This document shows, piece after piece, positions 9,266 to 17,663 of a DNA stretch of 64,000 nucleotides. Under the pieces are notes generated by a model. The model was not told the origin of the DNA. It saw only the letters and a program-made list of their open reading frames with translations, and did no database searches. Each line of letters begins with the position of its first letter. The first letter of the stretch is position 1. The position numbers and the translations under genes are program-made. The stretch is from Nonomuraea aurantiaca (GTDB lineage Bacteria; Actinomycetota; Actinomycetes; Streptosporangiales; Streptosporangiaceae): NCBI RefSeq assembly GCF_020215705.1, contig NZ_JAIWNB010000021.1, forward strand, positions 1 to 64,000, written 5' to 3'.

Positions 9266-10566
9266 GCCGTGACCTTGTAGACGTGGTAGGTGTTCTCCCG
9301 CTCGAAGGTGTCGGTGAAGCCGCCGTCCTTCACGGGCAGGGTCCGGTTCTCGAACAGGACCTCCACGCTGGAGGCCGACTCCAGCGCCTTGGGCAGCCGC
9401 AGCGTCTGCCGCCCCGGCTGGACGCCCGCCTTGGGCATGGCGAAGACGTAGGAGGAGCCGTCGAGGTCCTTGAGCATGGTGTCGAGTCCCGGCGCGAAGG
9501 TGTGGATGTAGGACTGGGTGTTCAGGACGGGCGCGAGCGTGCGGATCCGCCGGTTCAGCTCCGTCACGGCCGTCCGCGTCGCCTGGGCGCACGGCTCGCG
9601 CAGCACGTGCTGGCTCGGGCAGGGCCCGGCGAAGCTGTGGTTGAAGTAGATGACGCCGCGTGCCTCGTGGATGAGGGAGTTCATCACCGCGCCGGCCAGC
9701 TCGTCACCGGTGATCGAGCGCAGGCCGTTCGAACCCGGCCAGCCGAGCTCCACGAACGCGTAGATCGGCTGCCTCTTGCCGTCCAGGGCGTCGAGCTTCC
9801 TGCCCCGGTCGACGACCATGCCGTAGTCGGCGGCCCGCGGGCACCGGTCGGGCGGCAGCTTGATGAAGTTCTCGGCCTCCGGGCAGATGCCGGTGTCGGT
9901 GTACCAGTAGACGTCGGTGGACATGACGTCGGTGTAGCCGTTGACGAACTTCTTCGCCTCGTCGTCGGACTCCCACATGGCGATGCCCTTGCCGTAGTTG
10001 GCGTAGTGCAGGCGGCCGTCGTTCTTGGGCAGCTTGTCCTTCAGCGTGCGCATCGCCGTGTAGCCGCAGGGCGGCTTGTCGGGCAGGCACACCTGGCCTT
10101 CCCCGCCGTACTTACCGCTCCAGACGCCGTCGCCCGGTCCGGCGAACATGTCGGGCTCGTCGGCGATCATCCAGCCGACCGTCTCGCTGCCCGACCCCGC
10201 CAGGGGCTTGCTGGTGATCGCGGACATCCCGTTGGCGCGGATCAGGCCCATGTCGCTGTTGGCCGTCAGCTCGACATAGGTGTTGAGCCCGGCCTCCTTG
10301 TCCATCCGCACGTCGCGTTCCTCGACCACGGACTCGAACCAGACCCCGATGGGGAAGAACGATGGATCGGTCCAGCCCGCGGCGGCCGGGGCACTGAACT
10401 TGGCGTAATAGGCCGGGCCGCCGTCCCAGGGGACGCGCGGCAGGCCGAGGTCGTCTCGGGTCGACTTGGCCTGCGCGAAGACCCAGCCCACGGCGATCAC
10501 CAGCAGGGCGGTGGCCGCGATCAGCAAAATCCGGCTGTTCGTCCTGTTCATCGTTCGAGAAGTCAT
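9262..10566 (-). CDS. Membrane-anchored glycosidase-like protein, paralogue 2
   Basis: The 434-residue protein begins with a basic N-terminus and one hydrophobic segment (about 12-32), so it is probably exported and anchored. The rest reads as a TIM-barrel-like extracellular domain: FFPIGVWFES (70-79), IADEPDMFAGPGD with Glu137, YAFVELGWPG with Glu273, and a C-terminal beta-rich segment ending in YHVYKVTA. Two Glu residues about 136 apart fit a retaining glycoside hydrolase, but I do not recognise a named family. It lies directly after a homologous gene (10578-11867). Its stop overlaps the Gfo/Idh start. The start may be 10566 or the inner ATG at 10551. Confidence 0.7.
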   Translation of the reverse strand: MTSRTMNRTNSRILLIAATALLVIAVGWVFAQAKSTRDDLGLPRVPWDGGPAYYAKFSAPAAAGWTDPSFFPIGVWFESVVEERDVRMDKEAGLNTYVELTANSDMGLIRANGMSAITSKPLAGSGSETVGWMIADEPDMFAGPGDGVWSGKYGGEGQVCLPDKPPCGYTAMRTLKDKLPKNDGRLHYANYGKGIAMWESDDEAKKFVNGYTDVMSTDVYWYTDTGICPEAENFIKLPPDRCPRAADYGMVVDRGRKLDALDGKRQPIYAFVELGWPGSNGLRSITGDELAGAVMNSLIHEARGVIYFNHSFAGPCPSQHVLREPCAQATRTAVTELNRRIRTLAPVLNTQSYIHTFAPGLDTMLKDLDGSSYVFAMPKAGVQPGRQTLRLPKALESASSVEVLFENRTLPVKDGGFTDTFERENTYHVYKVTA

Positions 10567-10577
10567 TGCCCTCCCAG

Positions 10578-11867
10578 CTACGGGGTGATCCGGTAGACGT
10601 GATAGCTGTGCTCCGCGTCGAAGGTCTCGGTGAAGTGTCCCTCCCTGTCGACCGGGATGGTCCGGTCTTCGAAGATCTCCTCGATGTGGCCGGCCGCCGA
10701 AAGATCGCTGGGTACGGTCAGGACGCGCGGCCCCGGCCTCTGACCCCGGCCGAGCATCGCGAAGAGGTAGTAGGCGCCGTCGTGGCGCTTCAGCATGGTG
10801 TCCAGCTCGGGCGCGAAGTCGTAGGCGTACGACTGGGTGTTGAGCACCGACGCGAGCCGGGCGATCCGGCTGTCGAGCTCGGTGACCCCGCGCCTGACCG
10901 CCTTCCCGCAGGCGCGCCGGAGCACGTTGTCCACCGCGCAGGCGGGGTCCGTGCCGTGCGCGTCGTAGACGATCCCCCTGGCTCCGTGGATCAGGGCGCT
11001 CATCGCCGCGCCGCCCACCTGCTCCGGGGCGAGGCCGGAGAGCGAGATGATCGCGTACACCGGCTGCCGGCGGCCGTCGGCGGCGTCCAGGGTCCGCAGC
11101 CGCTCGACGGTCGCACCGTAGTTGGCCGCCAGGCGGCACCGGTCCGCCGGGAGCTGCAGCCACCGGGTGGCCTCGGCGCAGACGTTGGGGTCGCCGTACC
11201 AGGAGACGTCGGCCGCGACCACGTCCGAGTAGCCGTTGACGAACTTGGCGGCCAGCGCCTCCTCCTCCCAGTAGGCCACGCCCTTGCCGAAGGAGGCGTA
11301 CCGCAGCCGCTCGTCCTTGGGCAGGCGTCCGGCGAGCGTGCGCATGACGGTGTAGCCGCACGTGACGAGTACGGGGGCGCAGACGGGCTTGGTGAAGCCG
11401 CGGGCGCCCGTCCAGTGCCCGTCGCCCGGTCCCGCCCACGCGTCGGCCTTGTCGGCGATCAGCCAGCCCACGGTCTCGGCGCCCGCGCCGGGCAGCGGGC
11501 GGCTGGTCAGCGCGGTCATGCCGGACTTCCTGAGCAGCTCGGGGCGGCTGCCGGCGGCCAGCTCGACGTAGGTGTTGATCCCCGCGGCCTGGTCCAGCGC
11601 GACCTCCCGGCCGGTCCGCGCCGAGGCGAACCAGAGCCCCACGGGGAAGAAACCGGGACGGGTCCAGCCCGCCCTGACGGCCGCGGCCGAGCCCTTGTAG
11701 GCGGCGGGACCGCCTTCCCAGGGCAGCGCCCGCAAGGCCATCGCCGGTGCGGGCAGCGTGCTCGCGACGGGCTTCGGCGGCACGGACCGCAGCCACAGCC
11801 CGCCCCCGACGGCCACCACCGTGGCAGTGAGCAGCGCCGCCCACCGCGTGACTGTCAGTATCCTCAC
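10578..11867 (-). CDS. Membrane-anchored glycosidase-like protein, paralogue 1 (putative acid residues replaced)
   Basis: This 429-residue protein is homologous over its full length to the next gene. Shared segments include the N-terminal anchor (about 8-25), PWEGGPAAY, FFPVGLWFAS, GINTYVEL, CGYTVMRTL, FVNGYSDV, SVLNTQSY and the ending EHSYHVYRITP. The two positions that carry Glu in paralogue 2 are Lys140 (IADKADAW) and Ser275 (AIISLSG) here. If those Glu residues are catalytic, this copy would be a binding protein or pseudoenzyme. It sits in the same operon, 10 bp after the glycosyltransferase gene. Function is unknown. Confidence 0.7.
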   Translation of the reverse strand: MRILTVTRWAALLTATVVAVGGGLWLRSVPPKPVASTLPAPAMALRALPWEGGPAAYKGSAAAVRAGWTRPGFFPVGLWFASARTGREVALDQAAGINTYVELAAGSRPELLRKSGMTALTSRPLPGAGAETVGWLIADKADAWAGPGDGHWTGARGFTKPVCAPVLVTCGYTVMRTLAGRLPKDERLRYASFGKGVAYWEEEALAAKFVNGYSDVVAADVSWYGDPNVCAEATRWLQLPADRCRLAANYGATVERLRTLDAADGRRQPVYAIISLSGLAPEQVGGAAMSALIHGARGIVYDAHGTDPACAVDNVLRRACGKAVRRGVTELDSRIARLASVLNTQSYAYDFAPELDTMLKRHDGAYYLFAMLGRGQRPGPRVLTVPSDLSAAGHIEEIFEDRTIPVDREGHFTETFDAEHSYHVYRITP

Positions 11868-11877
11868 GCAAGCCCTC

Positions 11878-13974
11878 TCAACGCCGTGCGTCGGGTGTCT
11901 GCTCGGCCAGCGCCATGAGGTCGGCCGCCCGCGCCGACCAGGAGGCGCCGGCCAGCGAGCCGCGCAGCCGCTCCGGCGACTGGGGGCCGCCTTCGGCCAG
12001 GCAGACGCGGATGGCCTCGATGAACTGCTCAGGGGTGGTCGCGGTCCTGACGCGGTCGACGTAGTGGGCCAGCTCGTCGAACTCGGTGCTGACCACGGGC
12101 AGGCCGAGCGCCAGGAACTCCTTCAGCTTGATCGGGTTCGCATGCTTGATCCACTCGTTGTCCAGCCACGGCATGATCGCCACGTCGAAGCCCGAGCCGT
12201 AGGCGGGGATCACCGAATAGGGGCGCAGGCCCAGCCAGTGCACGTTGGGGTGCTTGGTGAGCCGCTCGATCTGCCCGTTGGCGTCGCCGACGAGCACGAG
12301 CGACGCCTCGGGCAGGCCGAGCGCGACCCGTTCCAGCAGGTCGAAGTCCACCACGAAGTCGTCCAGGGCGCCGAAGAAGCCGATCCTGGGCCCCGGGACG
12401 GCCCGCAGGTCGGCGGGCTGCCGGTCGGCCGGTACGCGGCTGAAGTGCTCCAGGTCGACCCCGTGGTCGAGGAAGCGGGCCCGCGAGCCCGCGAGCGGGC
12501 GTTCCTCGGCCATGAGCCCTCGGCTGGCGTACACCACGTGGTCGGCACGTTCCAGAAGGTCACGTTCGAGGGTCTCGATCGTCCTCGTGTCGGACTCGGG
12601 GAAGGCGGAGTGGCGGTCCGAGCGGTTGAAGATCAGCGCGCGGCGGCGCATCGGGCGGACCACGTCCCAGGCGGTGGGGATGGTCACCATGATCACCGGC
12701 ACCTTCAGCCCGAGCCACCCGCAGACCGCCCGCACCTGCGTCCTGACCAGCCAGGCGTTCAGCCCCCGGCCCAGGCGCGAGCCGTACAAGGGCAACGGTA
12801 GCGGCGACATCACCCACAGGTTCGGCTCCACCCGCCGGACGAACTTGGCCACGCTGCGCAGCTTCCTGGCGATGCGCCGCAGCACGAAGGTGGAGCGGCC
12901 GGGCATCGGCATCCGCATGCCGATGCTGTTGACGATCAGCACCCTGCGCGAGCTCGCGATGTGGCGCATGAGCTGGAAGTCGGAGTGGGCCCGGTTGTGG
13001 TACCACCAGTCCTGGGCGGAGAAGCAGACGTAGGCGGGCGGCGATAACGGGCCGCCCGGCGGCGTCGGCCACTCGGCCATCGTCGCGAGCTCGCGCAACG
13101 CCGCCCGGTGCCGCTCCCCTGCCCGCCGGCCACGGGTGACGGCGCGCAGCGCCTCGTTCAGGGCGACCGCCAGACGCATGAGCAGCGCGCGGGGCCTGCC
13201 GTACCGCTGCCGGTGCAGCCGCACCCGGTTGGCGGCGGCGAGCGTCCACAGCGGGCTGGAGTTGGCCTGCTCGCCGCCGAGGTGGACGGCCACCGCCGCC
13301 GGTTCGTAGCGGATCGAGAAGCCGTGGTCGCGGATCTTGAGCATGTACTCGGTCTCCTCCGAGTACAGGAAGTAGCGCTCGTCGAGCGGTCCCACCGCCT
13401 CCAGGCACTCGCGCGAGACCAGCCAGGCAGCGCCCGTCGCCCAGTCGGGCGTACCCGGCCGCTCGTACGCGCGCGGGTCGACGACGAGCTCGCCCAGCGG
13501 CGCGTGGCGGCCCGCTCTGAGCCCGCCGAGCAGCGCCTCTCCGACGGCCCGCAGCACTGTGGGGCGCCGGCGCAGGGACAGCTGCAGCACGCCGTCGGCG
13601 CCAAGCAGCCGGGGCACCGCGATGCCCGTGCCGGGCACGGCCAGGGCCTCGCGCAGCAGGCGCACAGAGTCGGGTCTGAGCCGGATATCGGCGTTGAGGA
13701 TGAGGATGTCACAGCCGGGGGCGGCGGCGATGCCCGCGTTGACGCCCGCCGAGAACCCGCCGTTGCGGCCGGTCCTGACCAGCTCGACGGGCACCCCCGT
13801 GGCGAGCACCCGCTCCACCGTGTCGTCGGGGGAGTCGTTGTCCACGACGATGATCCGGGTCGGCTCCCCTTCGCTCAGCACGGTGTCCAGCGAGCGCAGG
13901 CACTCCTCGATGACCTGGCCGCTCTGGTAGGTGACGATCACGATGGCAAGCGGCGACCGCTCGGGAACAGTCAT
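11878..13974 (-). CDS. Two-domain glycosyltransferase (GT2 fused to GT4/TuaH-like)
   Basis: This 698-residue protein contains two transferase domains. Residues about 8-260 are GT2: IVIVTYQSG, VVDNDSPDDT, LNADI as the metal-binding DxD-like site near 94-97, and ATGAAWLVSR. From about 313 a second domain begins CFSAQDWWYHNRAHSDFQ and ends with GT4-like sugar-nucleotide motifs (NPIKLKEFLALGLPVVST). The second domain resembles TuaH-type transferases of teichuronic acid pathways. Such a fusion could add two sugars in sequence. The ATG at 13974 was chosen because the upstream 33 codons are not family-like. It follows the WecG-type gene in the same operon. Confidence 0.86.
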   Translation of the reverse strand: MTVPERSPLAIVIVTYQSGQVIEECLRSLDTVLSEGEPTRIIVVDNDSPDDTVERVLATGVPVELVRTGRNGGFSAGVNAGIAAAPGCDILILNADIRLRPDSVRLLREALAVPGTGIAVPRLLGADGVLQLSLRRRPTVLRAVGEALLGGLRAGRHAPLGELVVDPRAYERPGTPDWATGAAWLVSRECLEAVGPLDERYFLYSEETEYMLKIRDHGFSIRYEPAAVAVHLGGEQANSSPLWTLAAANRVRLHRQRYGRPRALLMRLAVALNEALRAVTRGRRAGERHRAALRELATMAEWPTPPGGPLSPPAYVCFSAQDWWYHNRAHSDFQLMRHIASSRRVLIVNSIGMRMPMPGRSTFVLRRIARKLRSVAKFVRRVEPNLWVMSPLPLPLYGSRLGRGLNAWLVRTQVRAVCGWLGLKVPVIMVTIPTAWDVVRPMRRRALIFNRSDRHSAFPESDTRTIETLERDLLERADHVVYASRGLMAEERPLAGSRARFLDHGVDLEHFSRVPADRQPADLRAVPGPRIGFFGALDDFVVDFDLLERVALGLPEASLVLVGDANGQIERLTKHPNVHWLGLRPYSVIPAYGSGFDVAIMPWLDNEWIKHANPIKLKEFLALGLPVVSTEFDELAHYVDRVRTATTPEQFIEAIRVCLAEGGPQSPERLRGSLAGASWSARAADLMALAEQTPDARR

Positions 13975-13996
13975 CAGGCAGACCAATCTGTGGGGA

Positions 13997-14818
13997 TCAG
14001 GAGCGCCGGCCCGCGGCCAGCCGGTGCCACGCGGCCCCGGCCAGCAGCCTGAGCGCGAAGGGCAGGTCGTCACGCAGGTAGCGGCGGACGAGTCGACGGG
14101 GTTCGAGGGCGAGCCTGAACAGCCATTCGCCGCCCACCCGCTGGATCCGGTCCGGAGCCCGCCGGAACTGCCCGGCGGCCATCGGGATGGCGGCGCCGCA
14201 GCCGAGGTACCAGGCGTGCGGGAGTTCGGGGCGGAGCGCGGCTATGACGCGTTCCTGCTTGGGAAAGCCCAGACCGACGAAGACGAGATCGGGTGCGGCC
14301 GCGCGGACCTTCTCCACGGTCTCCGCCATCCCTGCGGAGAGCCGCTCGAAGCCAAAGGGCGGTGCGTACACCCCGGCCACCCGCAATCCGGGGTAACGCC
14401 CGGCCAATACCTCGCCGGCGGCCTCCGCCACCCCCGGCTCGCCGCCGAGCAGGAACACCGACCGTCCCTCGCGGGCGGCGACCTCGCTCAGGGTGAACAC
14501 CAGGGAGGCTCCGGTGACGCGGTCGGACAGCCGCAGCCCGCCGAGCCGGGCGGCCCACACCACCGGCATGCCGTCCGCGACCACGAGTTCGGCGCCCGCC
14601 ACGAGCTCGGCGAGCTCGGGATCGCGGGTGGCGGCGCGGACGATGTCCACGTTGGCGGTCACGATCATGCCGCCCAGACCGTCGTGCCAGGCCCGCGCGA
14701 GGTGCTCGGCGACCTCCGGCTCGGTGATGGCGTCGATCCCGACGGCGCCCACCCGCGCGCGGGGCGCGAGGGGTATGGCGCGGTTCTTTGGACCGTTCTC
14801 ATCCGACGAGTGGTCCAT
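13997..14818 (-). CDS. WecG/TagA/CpsF-family glycosyltransferase
   Basis: The 273-residue protein matches the WecG/TagA/CpsF family, which transfers N-acetylmannosamine or its uronate, or similar sugars, to a lipid-linked first sugar. Recognisable motifs are TANVDIVRAA, VADGMPVVW, SVFLLGG and GLGFPKQERVI. The C-terminus (RLALEPRRLVRRYLRDD) is the amphipathic membrane-association tail of the family. The ATG at 14818 was preferred over an upstream in-frame ATG at 14908 because the extension runs into the divergent promoter region. It is the first gene of the operon that runs to 8390. Confidence 0.88.
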   Translation of the reverse strand: MDHSSDENGPKNRAIPLAPRARVGAVGIDAITEPEVAEHLARAWHDGLGGMIVTANVDIVRAATRDPELAELVAGAELVVADGMPVVWAARLGGLRLSDRVTGASLVFTLSEVAAREGRSVFLLGGEPGVAEAAGEVLAGRYPGLRVAGVYAPPFGFERLSAGMAETVEKVRAAAPDLVFVGLGFPKQERVIAALRPELPHAWYLGCGAAIPMAAGQFRRAPDRIQRVGGEWLFRLALEPRRLVRRYLRDDLPFALRLLAGAAWHRLAAGRRS

Positions 14819-14873
14819 CGGAATGCCGCACCCCCCGTCAGCCGACTCACCCTTTGGACATCGGTATCGGGCT

Positions 14874-14887
14874 ATATCCGTTACACG
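14874..14887 (+). promoter_or_regulatory. ATATCC-GTTACAC element upstream of the rmlC-like gene
   Basis: The sequence ATATCCGTTACACG (14874-14887) ends 39 bp before the rmlC-like start and lies in the divergent region shared with the WecG-type gene. A very similar ATATCC(CG)CGTTACAC lies 41 bp before rmlC at 29177. A related reverse-strand copy lies at 17627-17635. It may be a binding site for a regulator of the locus or part of a promoter. Confidence 0.35.
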
Positions 14888-14925
14888 CTGGCCGACCGGA
14901 GCAGACACCCGCCAGGATGGGCTCC

Positions 14926-15486
14926 ATGAGCGTTGAGCGATTGAGAGTCGAGCAGGGCGCGCTGGCGGGGACCCTGCTGTTCGTCCCGAGCCCGCACAGT
15001 GACGAGCGCGGCCTGTTCACCAGGACGTTCGACGCCGAGATCGCGGCCGAGCACGGCCTGGACCCCGCCGCGTTCGTCCAGGACAGCCAGTCCCGCACGG
15101 TCAAGGGCGCGATCAGGGCCATGCACGGCCGCTCCGGCCGGGGCGAGGCCAAGCTCGTCAGGTGCGCCCGCGGCGCGGTGTACGACGTCCTCGTGGACGC
15201 CCGGCCCGGCTCGCCCACCTTCGGTGAGCGGATGTCGGTGGTCCTCGACGACGAGACCTTCACGCACCTGTACGTGCCGCCCGGCCTGCTCCACGGCTAC
15301 CAGGCGCTGAGCGACGCGGACGTCTGCTACCGGATCGACCGGCCGCACGACCCGGCCGAGGACATCTCCGTCCGCTACGACGACCCCGACCTGGCGATCG
15401 ACTGGCCGCTGCCGGTCTCGGCGATCAGCGCGCGGGATCTGGCGGCCGGCTCGTGGAAAGAGGCACGGCGGCGACTGGAGGGCTGA
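14926..15486 (+). CDS. dTDP-4-dehydrorhamnose 3,5-epimerase-like protein (variant active site)
   Basis: The 186-residue protein belongs to the RmlC cupin family. The catalytic-base His is present (His67, AIRAMHGR) and so is the first aromatic Tyr (Tyr135, VCYRID). At the position of the second Tyr, the general acid of canonical RmlC, it has His141, whereas the other copy at 29177 has Tyr132. It may therefore be a 3- or 5-epimerase of altered specificity, or a relative with another isomerase activity. The start is ATG 14926 after GGATGGG; ATG 14917 is possible. Its last 62 bp overlap the convergent polymerase gene. Confidence 0.8.
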   Translation: MSVERLRVEQGALAGTLLFVPSPHSDERGLFTRTFDAEIAAEHGLDPAAFVQDSQSRTVKGAIRAMHGRSGRGEAKLVRCARGAVYDVLVDARPGSPTFGERMSVVLDDETFTHLYVPPGLLHGYQALSDADVCYRIDRPHDPAEDISVRYDDPDLAIDWPLPVSAISARDLAAGSWKEARRRLEG

Positions 15487-16834
15487 CCTCGCGGCGCGGG
15501 GGCTCTTTCAGCGTCCCCGCGCCCGGAAGTCCGGCCTCGCGGCGCGCGGCCCGCATCAGCGCCCCGGCCAGGCCGATGAGCAGGAAAGACAGCGCGGTGG
15601 CCGTGCTGAAGGAGTTCAGGTCGAAGGTGGCCGAGCCCACCATCGGCACGATCAGGCATGCGGCCAGCGTCAGCCCGAGGTCGCGGGTGCGGTCGTCCCC
15701 GCTGATGCTCCTGACGCGAACGGCCGACCACATCCCGACGACGAAGAGGCCGACGAACGCCAGCACGCCGATCGCGCCGCCCTGCACGGCCGTCAGCAGG
15801 TACTGGTTGTCGAAGACCGGGTGGTGCGGCGGGAACCAGGTGCCGTTGCCCCGGCCCAGCAGGGGATGCTGCGAGAACTCCGCGATCGCCGTGGTGTAGT
15901 CGTTGGTCCGCCAGCGCAGGCTCTCGTCATTGTCCAGGTTGGTGAACAGCCCGGCGATCGCGCCGATCAGGCCGGGGACGAGCAGCTTCATCACGACCAG
16001 GAAACCGGCGAGCGCGACGGCCGCCCTGACGCGCCGGGCGTTGGGCCAGCCGAGGAACAGCACCGCCCCGGAGGCGGCCAGGCCCAGGACCGTCGAGCGC
16101 GAGGCGGAGAAGGCCATCCCGCAGGCGATCAGCGCCACCAGGGTCCACCAGCGCCGCTGCGGCTCACCGCGCTCGCGCGCGCCGAAGGCGTAGTGGAGGG
16201 CGACCGGCAGCACCATCGCGGACACGACGCCGAACTCGATGGGGTGCCCCGCGGTCGAGGCCACCCGGTTGAGCCCGTTGCGCTCCAGGATCGTCACTTC
16301 CACCGCCCGCAGGCGGCTGCCGGGGATCTGCATGTACTGGGTCACGTCGAACGACAGCAGGAACTGGATCGCGCCGATCACCCCCATGATGGCGCCGACC
16401 ACCACCAGCGTCTTCAGCACCAGGTCGATCCGCTCGCGGCTCGGCACGCCGTCCACGCCGATCAGCGCGATGCCCACCATCGCGACCGCGATGACCAGCA
16501 CGTGGTCGGACAGGTCCTGCTCGTAGGAGGGCAGCCACCCGGCGGAGGCGTAGGCATAGGTCGCGAGAAAGGCGAGCGCGTAGAAGTAGATCGCGTACCG
16601 CACCGCCGACGGCCCCTTGGCCGCGCCGAGCGTGCTGGTGAGGTGCGCGCAGAACCACCAGACGGCGGCGAACAGCCCGATGGCCTCCGCGTAGGTGAGG
16701 TCGAACGGCAGGCCACCGATCACCTGACGGGCGGGCACCAGCATGAGGACCACGGTGAAGATCGCGCACAGGGTGGCGGCGTCGGCCCTGTGGGGCACCG
16801 GCCGGACGATGGACCGCTCTAGTGCCACGTTCAC
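15425..16834 (-). CDS. O-antigen polymerase/ligase-like membrane protein (Wzy/WaaL type)
   Basis: This 469-residue protein has about eleven hydrophobic segments and a large external loop containing YTTAIAEFSQHPLLGRGNGTWF; the HPLxGxGxG pattern is typical of the Wzy/WaaL superfamily (PF04932). It would polymerise lipid-linked repeat units on the outer face of the membrane or ligate finished chains. The C-terminal 45 residues are Pro/Ser rich. It overlaps the Wzz-like gene before it by 4 bp (ATGA), so polymerase and chain-length regulator are co-expressed. Confidence 0.85.
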   Translation of the reverse strand: MNVALERSIVRPVPHRADAATLCAIFTVVLMLVPARQVIGGLPFDLTYAEAIGLFAAVWWFCAHLTSTLGAAKGPSAVRYAIYFYALAFLATYAYASAGWLPSYEQDLSDHVLVIAVAMVGIALIGVDGVPSRERIDLVLKTLVVVGAIMGVIGAIQFLLSFDVTQYMQIPGSRLRAVEVTILERNGLNRVASTAGHPIEFGVVSAMVLPVALHYAFGARERGEPQRRWWTLVALIACGMAFSASRSTVLGLAASGAVLFLGWPNARRVRAAVALAGFLVVMKLLVPGLIGAIAGLFTNLDNDESLRWRTNDYTTAIAEFSQHPLLGRGNGTWFPPHHPVFDNQYLLTAVQGGAIGVLAFVGLFVVGMWSAVRVRSISGDDRTRDLGLTLAACLIVPMVGSATFDLNSFSTATALSFLLIGLAGALMRAARREAGLPGAGTLKEPPRREVSPPVAAVPLSTSRPPDPAR

Positions 16835-17559
16835 CGCTGCAACACCGCTTCCTCGGCCCGGACGTCCGCCTCGGGCGCCGGTTCCGGCCCGTCCCGCTCG
16901 TCCCTCCTGCGCCGCAGCCCGGTCATGACGCTCTCGGCGCAGAAGGAGGCGCCGAGCGCGGCGGCCACGCCCAGCGCGAACACGGCCGCGGCGCTGCGGA
17001 TCTTCCCGCCGCGCTCCGGCTGCGGCTCGGTCGGGGAGACCATCTCGTTCAGGTTGATGTACGTCTCCGGCGGGGCCTTCAGCACCTCCTGGCGCCGTTT
17101 CAGCTCGACCTTGGCCCGCTCGGCGACCCGGACCACGATCGCCCGCGCGTCCTGGGGCGCCAGGCTCTTGCCCTCGATGACCACGAAGGGAGCGCTGATG
17201 AGCAGCTCGGGATTGGGGTGGCCGTTGTTGACCTTGTAGGTGGTCTTGCCGTCCGGCCGGATGCCCATCTGGCCGGCCACCTCCGCGGTGTTGAGTATCT
17301 GCACCAGGATGGAGGCCGACATGTTCAGCCCGCCGTCGAAGTTGAGCAGCGGGTTGATGATCGGGTTGGGGTTCTTGGGGTTCGGCGGCCGGTACGACCC
17401 GCTCGGCGGCACCGTGAGCACCATGACCGTCGTCGAGGAGTACTGGACGGGGATCTGGGTGTAGACGCCGTAGGCGGCGGTGAGCGTCAGCAGGAACGCG
17501 GGAGCCGCGATGTACCAGCGACGCAGGAGGACGATGATCGCGCTCCAGAAGTCCAACAC
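16831..17559 (-). CDS. Wzz-like chain-length regulator, copy 1
   Basis: The 242-residue protein has a membrane segment near residues 15-35, an external domain, and a second membrane segment near 188-210 followed by a charged cytoplasmic tail. This is the topology of Wzz/YveK polysaccharide co-polymerases. No Walker motif or tyrosine-rich tail of a BY-kinase is fused. Shared sequence with the second copy at 18564 includes the LxVPPSG/LTAPPSG loop and NPLLNFDGGL/NPLLQYNDGL. It is cotranscribed with the polymerase, whose product length it probably controls. Confidence 0.82.
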   Translation of the reverse strand: MLDFWSAIIVLLRRWYIAAPAFLLTLTAAYGVYTQIPVQYSSTTVMVLTVPPSGSYRPPNPKNPNPIINPLLNFDGGLNMSASILVQILNTAEVAGQMGIRPDGKTTYKVNNGHPNPELLISAPFVVIEGKSLAPQDARAIVVRVAERAKVELKRRQEVLKAPPETYINLNEMVSPTEPQPERGGKIRSAAAVFALGVAAALGASFCAESVMTGLRRRRDERDGPEPAPEADVRAEEAVLQR

Positions 17560-17614
17560 AGCCCCCCAGGCATGTTCCAGCCGTACGTCAAAGCATCGGC
17601 GAGGCTGCGACCAG

Positions 17615-17635
17615 CGTTACTTATCACGTGTAACG
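17615..17635. promoter_or_regulatory. Inverted repeat CGTTAC-N9-GTAACG in a divergent promoter region
   Basis: Perfect 6-bp arms at 17615-17620 and 17630-17635 lie between the divergent Wzz-like gene (start 17559) and the DUF6492 gene (start 17664). The right side read on the minus strand is CGTTACACG, the same core as at 14879-14887. This looks like an operator for a dimeric regulator. Confidence 0.4.
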
Positions 17636-17663
17636 TGCCAAAGCTTCCCTCCGATGAGGATGA

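Noticed and set aside
9262-11871. 869-codon ORF joining both glycosidase-like paralogues
   Set aside because: The first half is an out-of-frame reading of paralogue 1; only the C-terminal part from 10566 is real, and the intergenic ATG at 10566 starts paralogue 2.
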